Shown one piece after another: positions 1 to 5,467 of a DNA stretch of 5,895 nt. The notes below the pieces were generated by a model, which did no database searches, was not told the origin of the DNA, and saw nothing but the letters and a program-made list of their open reading frames with translations. Within the stretch, counting starts at the first letter, position 1. Every line of letters starts with the position of its first letter. A program made the position numbers and the translations under genes. This DNA comes from JARRRL01 sp037380725 (GTDB lineage Bacteria > Pseudomonadota > Gammaproteobacteria > Pseudomonadales > JANQJO01): positions 1 through 5,895 of the forward strand of contig JARRRL010000247.1 of assembly GCA_037380725.1 (NCBI GenBank), in the 5' to 3' direction.

Positions 1-875
1 CCGAAGAGACCCTCCAGACCCTGGGTTATGACCATTGGAATCTGGAAACGACCCAAGAAACCCAGCTGATGACCTTTTTATCCCGTCTGCACGAGACCGA
101 CGAGGCAAAAAATCAGAATACAAGACTCAATTTACAGCATCGTGTCCAGTCTTTTTTATTTCAGATGGACGAAAATAAAGAGGATTACCGGGCCCAGGCT
201 TTGGATTGCGTTTCCCAGGCCATGACAAACTGTGATGATCGAGTGATCTTGGTCATGAACAACATTGAAAAGTTAACCCGTATCCGCGAGGCGAGTCGTT
301 CAGCCAATCCGGAAGCTGCCTTACGTGCATTAGGCCGATCGCTGTTGGCATTAGAAGTCATTCACCGTCATGCGGCTGCAAAGTGTCAGCACTTAATCGA
401 TGTTTCTGATATCGATCCAGACCAGGTTGAAGAAGTTGAAGTATATCTGGCTTTGGAAATCAAGCTGGCAGCAGCTTTGAACCTGCCGGTCAGTACCCGG
501 AGCATGTATTTTGAGAGTGTATCCCAATGGACGGATCAAGAAATTGAAGTGGCAAAACGGGCAGCGCTGACTGCAATCAATGATCCTCAAAAAGTTCAGG
601 ATTACTTAGAAAAATGGGAACCCTGGCAAAAATATCAACGTGATCAAGCAGTAAAAAACATATCCTGGGATCATCTGTCAAGGTCCGACAAAGCGTTTGA
701 GCGGGACGATGCTTGCTTGATCTCGGGAACCAGTTTGGAAGCTTTGACGGATCCCGTTTGCGTTGGTAATACGCTATACAGCTTGGATTCGTTCCTGACC
801 TGGTGGTGCGAACATGGCACGGACCCAGCAACCCGATCAAAAATAGATCTCGCTGAAATCCATGCGGTGCATTGA
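1..875 (+). CDS. NEL-type E3 ubiquitin ligase with C-terminal U-box-like domain (5' partial)
   Basis: Open from the left edge (first full codon at base 3), so the start and N-terminal part are missing; 290 residues are visible and the first Met (base 69) is internal. It is recognised as the catalytic NEL domain of the IpaH/SspH/SlrP family. That family is made of type III-secreted ligases that form a ubiquitin thioester on a cysteine inside host cells. Seen here: the CxD catalytic loop as CDDRV (Cys at bases 231-233), followed by the MNNIEK segment matching the family's WNNLRK; then VEVYLALEIKLAAAL matching the IEVYLAFQTMLAEKL helix; then a WEPW block matching WGPW. Family members normally carry an N-terminal LRR domain, presumably upstream. 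Instead of the usual NEL tail, residues 213-264 counted from the Met at base 69 resemble a U-box (DPV ... LYSLDSFLTWW ... DPATR). The frame stops at 875, probably because of a frameshift, since related coding continues in the next frame to 1030. NEL call very likely; U-box call likely. Confidence 0.9.
   Translation, partial: EETLQTLGYDHWNLETTQETQLMTFLSRLHETDEAKNQNTRLNLQHRVQSFLFQMDENKEDYRAQALDCVSQAMTNCDDRVILVMNNIEKLTRIREASRSANPEAALRALGRSLLALEVIHRHAAAKCQHLIDVSDIDPDQVEEVEVYLALEIKLAAALNLPVSTRSMYFESVSQWTDQEIEVAKRAALTAINDPQKVQDYLEKWEPWQKYQRDQAVKNISWDHLSRSDKAFERDDACLISGTSLEALTDPVCVGNTLYSLDSFLTWWCEHGTDPATRSKIDLAEIHAVH
705..860 (+). other. U-box-like E3 domain within the NEL ligase
   Basis: The encoded segment lines up with U-box domains such as that of CHIP/STUB1. 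It opens with CLISGTSLEALTDPVCV (U-box: C-x-I-S-x-E-L-M-x-D/E-P), continues with GNTLYSLDSFLTWW (U-box: G-x-T-Y-D-R-x-x-I-x-x-W/H-L), and ends with GTDPATRSKI (U-box: F-D-P-x-T-R-x-P-L). The spacing between blocks also matches, and the DPxTR signature is especially diagnostic. U-boxes are RING-like folds held by salt bridges rather than zinc; they bind E2 enzymes without forming a thioester, unlike NEL. The final U-box helix is missing in this frame but appears in the adjacent frame. Assignment is by eye; a profile search would settle it. Confidence 0.7.
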
Positions 876-1030
876 GCGCGGGTAAGAGAAGGGTAGAAGA
901 AGCAATTGCAGCTTCAAATGCTGTCTTTGAGAATTTTCGGAATCAAAAAATACACGGCAGCAAGAGAGAATCTAATCGCACATTGCTCCACTCGATCAGT
1001 GAGTCCCTCAAATTGCGCCAGGCGATCTAG
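857..1030 (+). pseudogene. Out-of-frame C-terminal remnant of the NEL/U-box gene
   Basis: This frame, shifted by one base from the NEL frame, is open from just after a TGA at 854-856 to a TAG at 1028-1030. From base 872 it encodes 52 residues beginning LSAGKRRVEEAIAAS and ending SLKLRQAI. The first part has the charge and helix pattern of the last U-box helix (compare N-L-A-M-K-E-V-I-D-A-F-I in CHIP), which is what the 875-ending protein lacks. The stop is followed 8 bp later by a hairpin typical of a gene end. A single-base deletion between about 857 and 875 would explain it. No slippery heptamer is visible in that interval, so programmed -1 frameshifting looks unlikely; an assembly error cannot be excluded. 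Confidence 0.6.
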
Positions 1031-2009
1031 TAATTCCCTCCTGCCTTGATTCACCAGGTGAGGCAGGAGTATTTATCTCAGTTTTTATGGCTTTTCTGTA
1101 TTGATAGGTGTACCTCGGAATAGCATTGGGCAAATTGCTGGCCAGTCCAGTTTCAGGATCCACTGTTTTGTGATTGTGAAATTGGTACCTCGGAATGGCA
1201 TTTTTCGCAGCGCTGAGCTTCCCGGTATAAGGATCCACCAATTTGCGTTCATAAAAGATGAACCTCGGAATAGCATTTTTCTCACTGCTGGCCTTTCCTA
1301 TATGAGGATCCACCAGCTTGCGGCTTTTAAAGGCGGCATACGAAATAGCATTTTCCGCTGCGCTGCGCTTTCCGGTATAAGGGTCCACCAATCTGCGGTC
1401 ATAAAAGGAGTATCTCGGTATAGCATTTTCCGCAGTACTGCGCTTTCCGGTATAAGGATCCACCAACACGCGATTTCTAAGGGTGGAGCTCGGAGCAGTA
1501 TTGGTAGCAACGCTGGATTGACCGGTTTTAGAATTAACCCATTTAAAATTTTTGCGGGGATCGTTTTGATGGGTTCCGGATTCTGGATTCAAGCGCTTAT
1601 GCTGGTTTGAAGCGCTTGCCATAACGCCCGCCAGGGTTGAGCTTGAGGTCTCAGCAGAGCAAACCAAGCTGGCCGCTTGTTCTGGCTCGTGCACAGGGAG
1701 TATCTGGCTTAAATTGATCATTGAGTGTATCTGGGGTGCTTGAAGCGGTTCGTGCACCACCACTGGAACAGGGTTGTAGGCGCTGGCTTCCAAATTTGTA
1801 TTAAGGTTCAGTGGCCTGGACTGTGCGTTTGATAGCGCCAACGACAGTCGAAGAGGGTCGTCGTGCTCTACAGTTGGAACAGCGCTGGAGACGTTGGCTT
1901 CCAAGCTCGGATTTGGAGGCGCTAACGACAGGTTAAGACAGCAGTCAGTAGTTATTGTATAAGGTGCGGATGATGAGCCATTACTATTGGATTGATTGAG
2001 AGATAACAC
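1008..2009 (-). CDS. Tandem-repeat protein, six 25-residue VDPYTGK/NAIPRY units (possible effector)
   Basis: A 333-residue protein of unrecognised family. The start is GTG (2007-2009): an in-frame TAA lies four codons upstream and an AAGGGG Shine-Dalgarno (2015-2020) sits 5 nt away, so no longer start is possible. Residues 1-21 are rich in Ser, Asn and Thr, as in many type III-secreted proteins, with no Sec signal or membrane segment. Residues about 25-110 hold degenerate repeats with LxLxL motifs (LNLSL, LRLSLAL) each followed by an LEA and a PVxxxH block. Residues 158-307 are six tandem 25-residue units, consensus VDPYTGKxSAAxNAIPRYxFYxRKL; residues 140-157 look like a decayed seventh. The repeats are conserved in protein phase, so they are coding. 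The last 20 residues overlap the hairpin of the convergent NEL gene and may be a read-through tail. Role unknown; an effector or host-binding scaffold is inference from context. Confidence 0.8.
   Translation of the reverse strand: MLSLNQSNSNGSSSAPYTITTDCCLNLSLAPPNPSLEANVSSAVPTVEHDDPLRLSLALSNAQSRPLNLNTNLEASAYNPVPVVVHEPLQAPQIHSMINLSQILPVHEPEQAASLVCSAETSSSTLAGVMASASNQHKRLNPESGTHQNDPRKNFKWVNSKTGQSSVATNTAPSSTLRNRVLVDPYTGKRSTAENAIPRYSFYDRRLVDPYTGKRSAAENAISYAAFKSRKLVDPHIGKASSEKNAIPRFIFYERKLVDPYTGKLSAAKNAIPRYQFHNHKTVDPETGLASNLPNAIPRYTYQYRKAIKTEINTPASPGESRQEGITRSPGAI
1038..1075 (+). terminator. Hairpin terminator of the NEL/U-box gene
   Basis: Perfect 9-bp inverted repeat CTCCTGCCT (1038-1046) and AGGCAGGAG (1061-1069), with a smaller nested palindrome in the loop (TCACCAGGTGA, 1051-1061). 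On the + strand it is followed by a T-rich stretch (TATTTATCTC, then TTTTT at 1082-1086), weaker than an ideal U tract. Read from the - strand no T-run follows, so it probably serves the + transcript. It also lies inside the last codons of the convergent - strand gene. Confidence 0.55.
1089..1538 (-). repeat. Six tandem 75-bp repeats (25 codons each)
   Basis: Six contiguous units of exactly 75 bp encode residues 158-307 of the - strand protein. On the + strand they are easily followed by GGATCCAC (GGGTCCAC in one unit), the complement of the VDP codons, recurring every 75 bp, and by the AATAGCATT-like complement of the NAI codons. The unit at the 5' end of the array (VNSKTG..., 1464-1538) is the most diverged; the central ones share long stretches. 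The 75-bp period keeps all frames in phase, which also produces long spurious antisense open frames here. Confidence 0.9.
1680..1937 (-). repeat. Degenerate N-terminal repeats with LxLxL motifs
   Basis: Residues about 25-110 of the repeat protein contain two full copies and one short copy of a unit reading LxLSLA ... LEA ... PVxxxHxPL: LSLA at 27-30 and 55-58, LEA at 36-38 and 73-75, a His-acidic-Pro/Asp block at 49-52, 86-88 and 107-109. At DNA level the related stretches are the two GCTTCCAA... and GCGCCAACGACAG-like blocks. Copies differ in length (28-36 residues), so this is an older duplication than the 25-residue array. Confidence 0.5.
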
Positions 2010-2014
2010 TTGGA

Positions 2015-2020
2015 CCCCTT
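2015..2020 (-). promoter_or_regulatory. Shine-Dalgarno of the repeat protein
   Basis: AAGGGG on the - strand, 5 nt before the GTG at 2007-2009. Together with the in-frame TAA immediately upstream it fixes the start as GTG. Confidence 0.5.
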
Positions 2021-2102
2021 AAGAAATCAGTAGTGCCAGCTCTATGTCTTGAGCTCTATGGCTTGAACTGGAAATACGGTTTTCACCGTTTAATGGGAAG
2101 AC

Positions 2103-2141
2103 GTCGCTACAGCAAGTCGCTACAACAAGTCACTACAACAA
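2103..2141. repeat. Three tandem 13-bp repeats
   Basis: GTCGCTACAGCAA, GTCGCTACAACAA and GTCACTACAACAA lie head to tail, differing by one base from copy to copy. The period is not a multiple of three, which argues against coding. It lies about 95 bp upstream of the - strand GTG start, so it could be a direct-repeat protein-binding site in that promoter region or simple slippage. Confidence 0.75.
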
Positions 2142-2536
2142 CAGTAAATTTATCTCATTTCATGCCTAGTCTTCTTTTTATGCACCGTATCCTACAGAAA
2201 CAGAAAAACGTGTATCAAAATTCTAAAATCAAGGCAAACGGGATCAGCCTTGATGTAAGGTGATGATTTAGGGTGACAGCAAAATATGTGTTTAATATTT
2301 GATCGATGGTATGGGAATCAATTAGTCAGGATGCGTCTAGTAAGTTTTTTCCTGAAAATTAGGAAGGGAATTTGTAAATTGTGTGTCGGGGGTACTGGGG
2401 CAAGATTCCTGTCGCGCTTTCTTTGGTTCAAGGTATGACAGCTGATTAGGGTTAGGTTATTTTCATTCACAGCAAATGCTCATCAGTAAGTCGTAACCTA
2501 AGTTCCCAAGAAACCGTTAACGAAGGAGGTTGAGCA

Positions 2537-2632
2537 GTGTCCACCAAATCAGCCCTTAAGTTTCGACAAGCTTGCGTGAATCGAATCATAAAACGTACAA
2601 TCCGACTGTATGATATGCTGTCGTCAAGATAA
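2537..2632 (+). CDS. Candidate 31-residue basic small protein
   Basis: GTG start at 2537 preceded by a full Shine-Dalgarno AAGGAGGT (2523-2530) with 7 nt between AAGGAGG and the start, the best ribosome site in the window. An in-frame TGA at 2531-2533 rules out an upstream start. The 31-residue product begins MSTKSALKFRQACVN and is strongly basic (eight Lys/Arg against one Asp), with a probable amphipathic helix over VNRIIKRTIRLYDML. No membrane segment and no recognised family. It ends 72 bp before the oxidoreductase start and could be a separate small protein or a leader peptide for that gene. The translation signal is real; expression and function are not shown. Confidence 0.4.
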   Translation: MSTKSALKFRQACVNRIIKRTIRLYDMLSSR

Positions 2633-2704
2633 GTCTGCCTCCCTCGTCAGGTTGCCCGTTTTATGATTTAATGTGCGTTACAAAGGACGTTTTGGGGTGG
2701 TGGA

Positions 2705-3799
2705 TTGAAACGTGTTCTAATCATTGGTGGGTATGGTAATTTTGGGAGCTTTATCTGCCGAAGCTTGGCAAAGCAAGAGAATATAAATCTTGTCATTGCT
2801 GGGCGCTCTTTGAGTATAGCTCAATCTCTTGCTGAAGAAATTGGTGCTGAAGCGGTCGCATTGGACATTCACAATGACCTTGAAGCGCGACTGCGGAATA
2901 TTAAGCCTGACATCGTTATTCATACATCGGGGCCGTTTCAGTCACAGGGTTATGAGGTTGCTCAAGCATGCATTAGATGCGGTGCGCATTACATTGATTT
3001 AGCTGATGGACGGGAATTTGTTTCAGGGATTCATAGTCTTGATCAAAAGGCTAAGCAAGCTGGTGTTTTAGTCGTTAGTGGAGCTAGTTCTGTGCCTTGT
3101 CTGACTTCTGCTCTCATTGAGCATTACAAGGGTAAGTTTAAGGAGTTAGAAAGCCTTAATTACGGTATAACCACGGCACAAAAGACAACGCGCGGTCTTG
3201 CGACCACCGCTGCTATATTGAGTGATACAGGAAAACCCTTTAAAACCTTAATCGATGGAAAAAAACAACACGTTTTTGGATGGCAGGACTTACATGCAAG
3301 GAAATACGCAAGTCTAGGGTGGCGTTTGCTAGGGAATTGTAATGTTCCTGATTTAGAGCTATTTCCTCAAATGTATCCTGAACTTAAAACGATACGTTTT
3401 TACGCTGGTCTAGAACTTCCTGTTATTCATGTTACGCTCTGGGTTCTATCATGGCTCGTGCGTATTGGTTTAGTTAGAAGCTTGGAGTCATCAGCACCGC
3501 TATTACTGAGGTTGTCTTTTCTTTTTGATTGGTTTGGAAGTGCAAACAGTGGTTTTCATATGGATTTAACAGGCAAAGATGAGGATGGTGAGAATAAAAC
3601 TGTACGGTTCGAATTAACGGCTCGAAGTGGTGATGGCCCTTTTATCCCCTGTATGCCAGCAATTTTATTGACTAAAAAATTGACAAATGGCGAAATCGAG
3701 GATAAAGGCGCAACACCGTGTATTGGAATTATTACCCAACAAGAGTATTTAAATGCTCTTAGAGAACTAGATATTAGCTGGGCAGAGAGTCAATTCTGA
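2705..3799 (+). CDS. Saccharopine dehydrogenase-like NAD(P)-binding oxidoreductase
   Basis: 364 residues, about the usual length for the stand-alone bacterial saccharopine-dehydrogenase-like family (saccharopine dehydrogenase NADP-binding domain). A Rossmann nucleotide-binding motif GGYGNFG sits at residues 8-14 after a beta strand (KRVLIIG). AGRS (32-35) ends the second strand, where NADP-dependent members keep an Arg/Ser pair. HTSGPFQSQG (73-82) and YIDLADGREFV (96-106) match the family's conserved GPF-x-x-x-G and Y-x-D-L-x-G blocks. The C-terminal half includes RFYAGLELPVIHVTLWVLSW (231-250), a hydrophobic stretch common in this subfamily that may be a membrane-facing helix. The start is TTG, the first possible start after an upstream TAA (2669-2671), with a GGGGTGG-type ribosome site. 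The substrate cannot be read from sequence; true lysine-pathway saccharopine dehydrogenases are different proteins, so a lysine role is not implied. It appears to be a single gene, unrelated in job to its neighbours. Confidence 0.88.
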   Translation: MKRVLIIGGYGNFGSFICRSLAKQENINLVIAGRSLSIAQSLAEEIGAEAVALDIHNDLEARLRNIKPDIVIHTSGPFQSQGYEVAQACIRCGAHYIDLADGREFVSGIHSLDQKAKQAGVLVVSGASSVPCLTSALIEHYKGKFKELESLNYGITTAQKTTRGLATTAAILSDTGKPFKTLIDGKKQHVFGWQDLHARKYASLGWRLLGNCNVPDLELFPQMYPELKTIRFYAGLELPVIHVTLWVLSWLVRIGLVRSLESSAPLLLRLSFLFDWFGSANSGFHMDLTGKDEDGENKTVRFELTARSGDGPFIPCMPAILLTKKLTNGEIEDKGATPCIGIITQQEYLNALRELDISWAESQF

Positions 3800-3840
3800 A
3801 TGTCCACTTTTGGCCGACAGTAGAAATCGTTTCCCAAGTT

Positions 3841-3872
3841 AGGACAAACGGGACAGCTAGGGCAAACGGGGC
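3841..3872. repeat. Imperfect direct repeat AGGRCAAACGGGRC
   Basis: Two copies with 18-bp spacing, 12 of 14 positions identical: AGGACAAACGGGAC and AGGGCAAACGGGGC. They start 42 bp after the oxidoreductase stop codon. Possible remnant of a multiple-repeat transposon end, or a protein-binding site. Confidence 0.5.
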
Positions 3873-4063
3873 GTGGATGATTCAGGGTATCAGAAAAAAA
3901 TAAAATGGTGGAAAAAACAAAATGATGGATGTCCCGATTCTCTCGATTAGTACAAGCATAGCTATATGGGCGAAGTTAATATGGGTGGATATTTCTGCTC
4001 TGCGTCCAGCGACGAGACGAGTTGAGTGTGATCATGCCATTAAGGCCACGTATGCTTAAGATC

Positions 4064-4079
4064 GCTCATGCTTATGAGC
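4064..4079. repeat. Short hairpin GCTCAT-GCTT-ATGAGC
   Basis: Perfect 6-bp stem with a 4-base loop in the gap between genes. There is no T-run on either side, so it is not an obvious terminator. Confidence 0.4.
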
Positions 4080-4082
4080 ACA

Positions 4083-4130
4083 TATGCTGTTCGTTTGAAT
4101 CCGGGGCGGTCAAAAAAATTCAAATGCATA
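4083..4130. repeat. Split inverted repeat TATGC/TTTGAAT ... ATTCAAA/GCATA
   Basis: TTTGAAT (4094-4100) pairs with ATTCAAA (4118-4124), and outside it TATGC (4083-4087) pairs with GCATA (about 4126-4130). Loop of 17 bp including AAAAAAA. It lies about 130 bp upstream of the coiled-coil gene and could be an operator or a small mobile-element remnant. Confidence 0.35.
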
Positions 4131-4232
4131 GAGGATTTTCTAGAGTAATTATGAAATAATCTACTGTGCAAGAGAAACAGGAGCGGACAAACAAGACAAT
4201 ACTGCGAGGAACGCAGATATAAATATTGGGTT

Positions 4233-4241
4233 TGATAAAAT
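4233..4241 (+). promoter_or_regulatory. Possible extended -10 box for the coiled-coil gene
   Basis: TGATAAAAT reads as TG-n-TAAAAT, an extended -10 element with five of six matches to TATAAT in an AT-rich tract about 20 bp before the 4261 ATG. No matching -35 is visible. If used, the transcript would begin very close to the ATG, consistent with the absence of a Shine-Dalgarno there. Confidence 0.3.
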
Positions 4242-4260
4242 AAAATTTAATTTTCATTCA

Positions 4261-5421
4261 ATGGGGTACGTGCAGATGATCTCAGGAGTTGTCTCAAAAG
4301 TAGGTTCAAGTTCTTCTCGGTATTTGGGTTCTTGTGACGATCGATCCGCCTCGAGTAATCTTGCTCGAAGGTCGCTGGCTAACATGGGTGAGCTCGTGGA
4401 GCAGGGTATTTCTCCAAAAAATGGGAATACGCTAGACTGTAAGACACCTTTGACCCAAACCAGTTTATTACAAAAATTAGCAACGTGTGAGCTTGATATT
4501 GAGCACACCAATAAAGAAATTTCTCGAATATCTGGTTTGGTGAAATATGAACAAAGGGAAATGGGTCGAAGGCATCAAGGTATTCGGGAGAGTGAACAAG
4601 CCATAGACGAGTGCAAGCAGTCTTTGAAGGAAAAACCGCAGCAAACTGTGCTGTCAGAGCGGATAATGGAGTTGTCTGACCAGTTCACTGAACTTAAGGC
4701 AAGAAGATCGCACTCAGTGCTGAATAAAATTAACCCTAAACTGATCTATCAAAGCCAGCGTATCCACAAATCGCTGTCTCAACAGCGCGATGAGCAAATG
4801 CGTGCTCAGAAAATTGAAAGCACGATACGGCAGCGTATCTCTCGTCAAGAGCACAAAAAAGAAAGTAATGAGGAGAGAATTCAGGAATGTATCAGTAAAT
4901 TGGAGCAATATAAAAGTAAAGTTAATGATATTGAGGCAGAAAGTCGATCGCTTCAGAGGGTGAAAAAGCAATTGCTCGCTGCCTTAGATCAATGCATCGC
5001 TAAAGGGACGGCGGTGCTTTTTTCGGCGGCGGATCAGCAATTGCTTTTTGTCCACGGGCAAAATAGCATGCTAACTGACTCCTTCCAACTCTCACTTCGC
5101 CGGAGTAATCAATATAGCAAAAACTCTATATTATCTGGCTTCAGCGGCGATGTTAGAGTTTTTGATACACAGCAGTGCGCAATTGACATTCCCGTTGATC
5201 TGGTGCGAGAAATCTATTCGTTAAAGCCTAATGTTGTTCTGAAAGAACGTAATGGCGCGATCAGCGACAGTTGGGAATCCTATGCTGACCAGCATAAAGC
5301 TGAACTTGAAGCGGAAACGGTTCGGGGGAAGCGGGCGCAAACCTCGATGACGACTTCCAGTAGTTTTACTACGAGCCATAGTTTTGGTTGGACGGTGTCG
5401 CCTCCCTCTATTTCTTTTTAG
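4261..5421 (+). CDS. Coiled-coil protein of unknown function (candidate effector)
   Basis: 386 residues, no recognised family. Residues 1-60 are Ser-rich and low in predicted structure (SKVGSSSSRYLGSCDDRSAS), without a Sec signal; such N-termini are common in type III-secreted proteins but not proof. Residues about 68-125 and 170-247 are highly charged heptad-like helices rich in Gln, Glu, Lys and Arg, probably a helical hairpin of coiled coils. Residues about 248-330 form a compact, more hydrophobic segment (GTAVLFSAADQQLLFVHGQ, then FSGDVRVFDTQQCAIDIPVD) that may be a small beta-rich domain. The tail is Ser/Thr-rich and ends SPPSISF. No transmembrane segment. The ATG at 4261 lacks a Shine-Dalgarno; ATG at 4276 (residue 6), with GGGG 9 nt upstream, is an alternative start. 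Long AT-rich DNA precedes it and it appears to be a single gene. Coding status is well supported by length and composition; function is unknown. Confidence 0.75.
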   Translation: MGYVQMISGVVSKVGSSSSRYLGSCDDRSASSNLARRSLANMGELVEQGISPKNGNTLDCKTPLTQTSLLQKLATCELDIEHTNKEISRISGLVKYEQREMGRRHQGIRESEQAIDECKQSLKEKPQQTVLSERIMELSDQFTELKARRSHSVLNKINPKLIYQSQRIHKSLSQQRDEQMRAQKIESTIRQRISRQEHKKESNEERIQECISKLEQYKSKVNDIEAESRSLQRVKKQLLAALDQCIAKGTAVLFSAADQQLLFVHGQNSMLTDSFQLSLRRSNQYSKNSILSGFSGDVRVFDTQQCAIDIPVDLVREIYSLKPNVVLKERNGAISDSWESYADQHKAELEAETVRGKRAQTSMTTSSSFTTSHSFGWTVSPPSISF

Positions 5422-5467
5422 CTAAATGGGATAGCCAGTGCGCCAAGCGGGACATGCATGATTTAGG

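Larger units (their letters stand above)
2010..2704. other. Long intergenic region with a short ORF and small repeats
   Basis: About 695 bp separate the divergent repeat-protein gene and the oxidoreductase gene. It contains the 13-bp triple repeat (2103-2141), a 7-bp inverted repeat TAGGTTA/TAACCTA (2453-2459 and 2494-2500) and the 31-codon ORF at 2537-2632. A + frame open from a GTG at 2033 to 2263 has no Shine-Dalgarno, and its composition does not look coding. No convincing -35/-10 pair was found for either flanking gene. Confidence 0.6.
3800..4260. other. Intergenic region with small direct and inverted repeats
   Basis: No gene is supported over these 461 bp. It holds a near-duplicate AGGRCAAACGGGRC (3841-3854 and 3859-3872), a partial third copy GGACAAAC near 4185, a 7-bp inverted match CGGGACA/TGTCCCG (3849-3855 and 3930-3936), a GCTCAT-GCTT-ATGAGC hairpin (4064-4079) and a split inverted repeat around 4083-4130. 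Repeated GGACAAAC-type motifs and a TGTCCA-type flank (3801-3806) recall the ends of some insertion sequences, but no transposase is present, so this is only a possible scar. Confidence 0.5.

Noticed and set aside
393..840. Two - strand open frames opposite the NEL/U-box gene
   Set aside because: Antisense to a well-supported conserved domain, with unlikely composition.
835..860. Programmed -1 frameshift at the AAAAA run (839-843) to reach the hidden tail
   Set aside because: A slip there would hit the TGA at 854-856 in the new frame, and no slippery heptamer exists between 857 and 875.
1085..1510. Two - strand open frames inside the repeat array in another phase
   Set aside because: Out-of-phase shadows of the same repeats, Trp/Ile/Met-rich and without start signals.
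1089..1538. CRISPR-like array
   Set aside because: The 75-bp units are contiguous without spacers and are codon-phased protein repeats.
1101..1610. Long + strand open frame over the repeat array (169 codons)
   Set aside because: Antisense to the 75-bp coding repeats; stays open only because the repeat period is a multiple of three. The - strand frame has the ribosome site and the better protein.
2033..2263. 76-codon + frame in the intergenic region
   Set aside because: GTG start without Shine-Dalgarno, runs through a 13-bp non-triplet repeat, no protein-like pattern.
2717..2923. - strand frame over the start of the oxidoreductase
   Set aside because: Antisense to the Rossmann domain.
3871..3951. 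26-codon GTG-started ORF after the oxidoreductase
   Set aside because: Weak ribosome site and Lys/Trp-rich low-complexity product; not supported.
4254..4971. Two - strand frames opposite the coiled-coil gene
   Set aside because: Phe/Leu-rich antisense of Lys/Glu-rich coiled-coil codons, a typical shadow.
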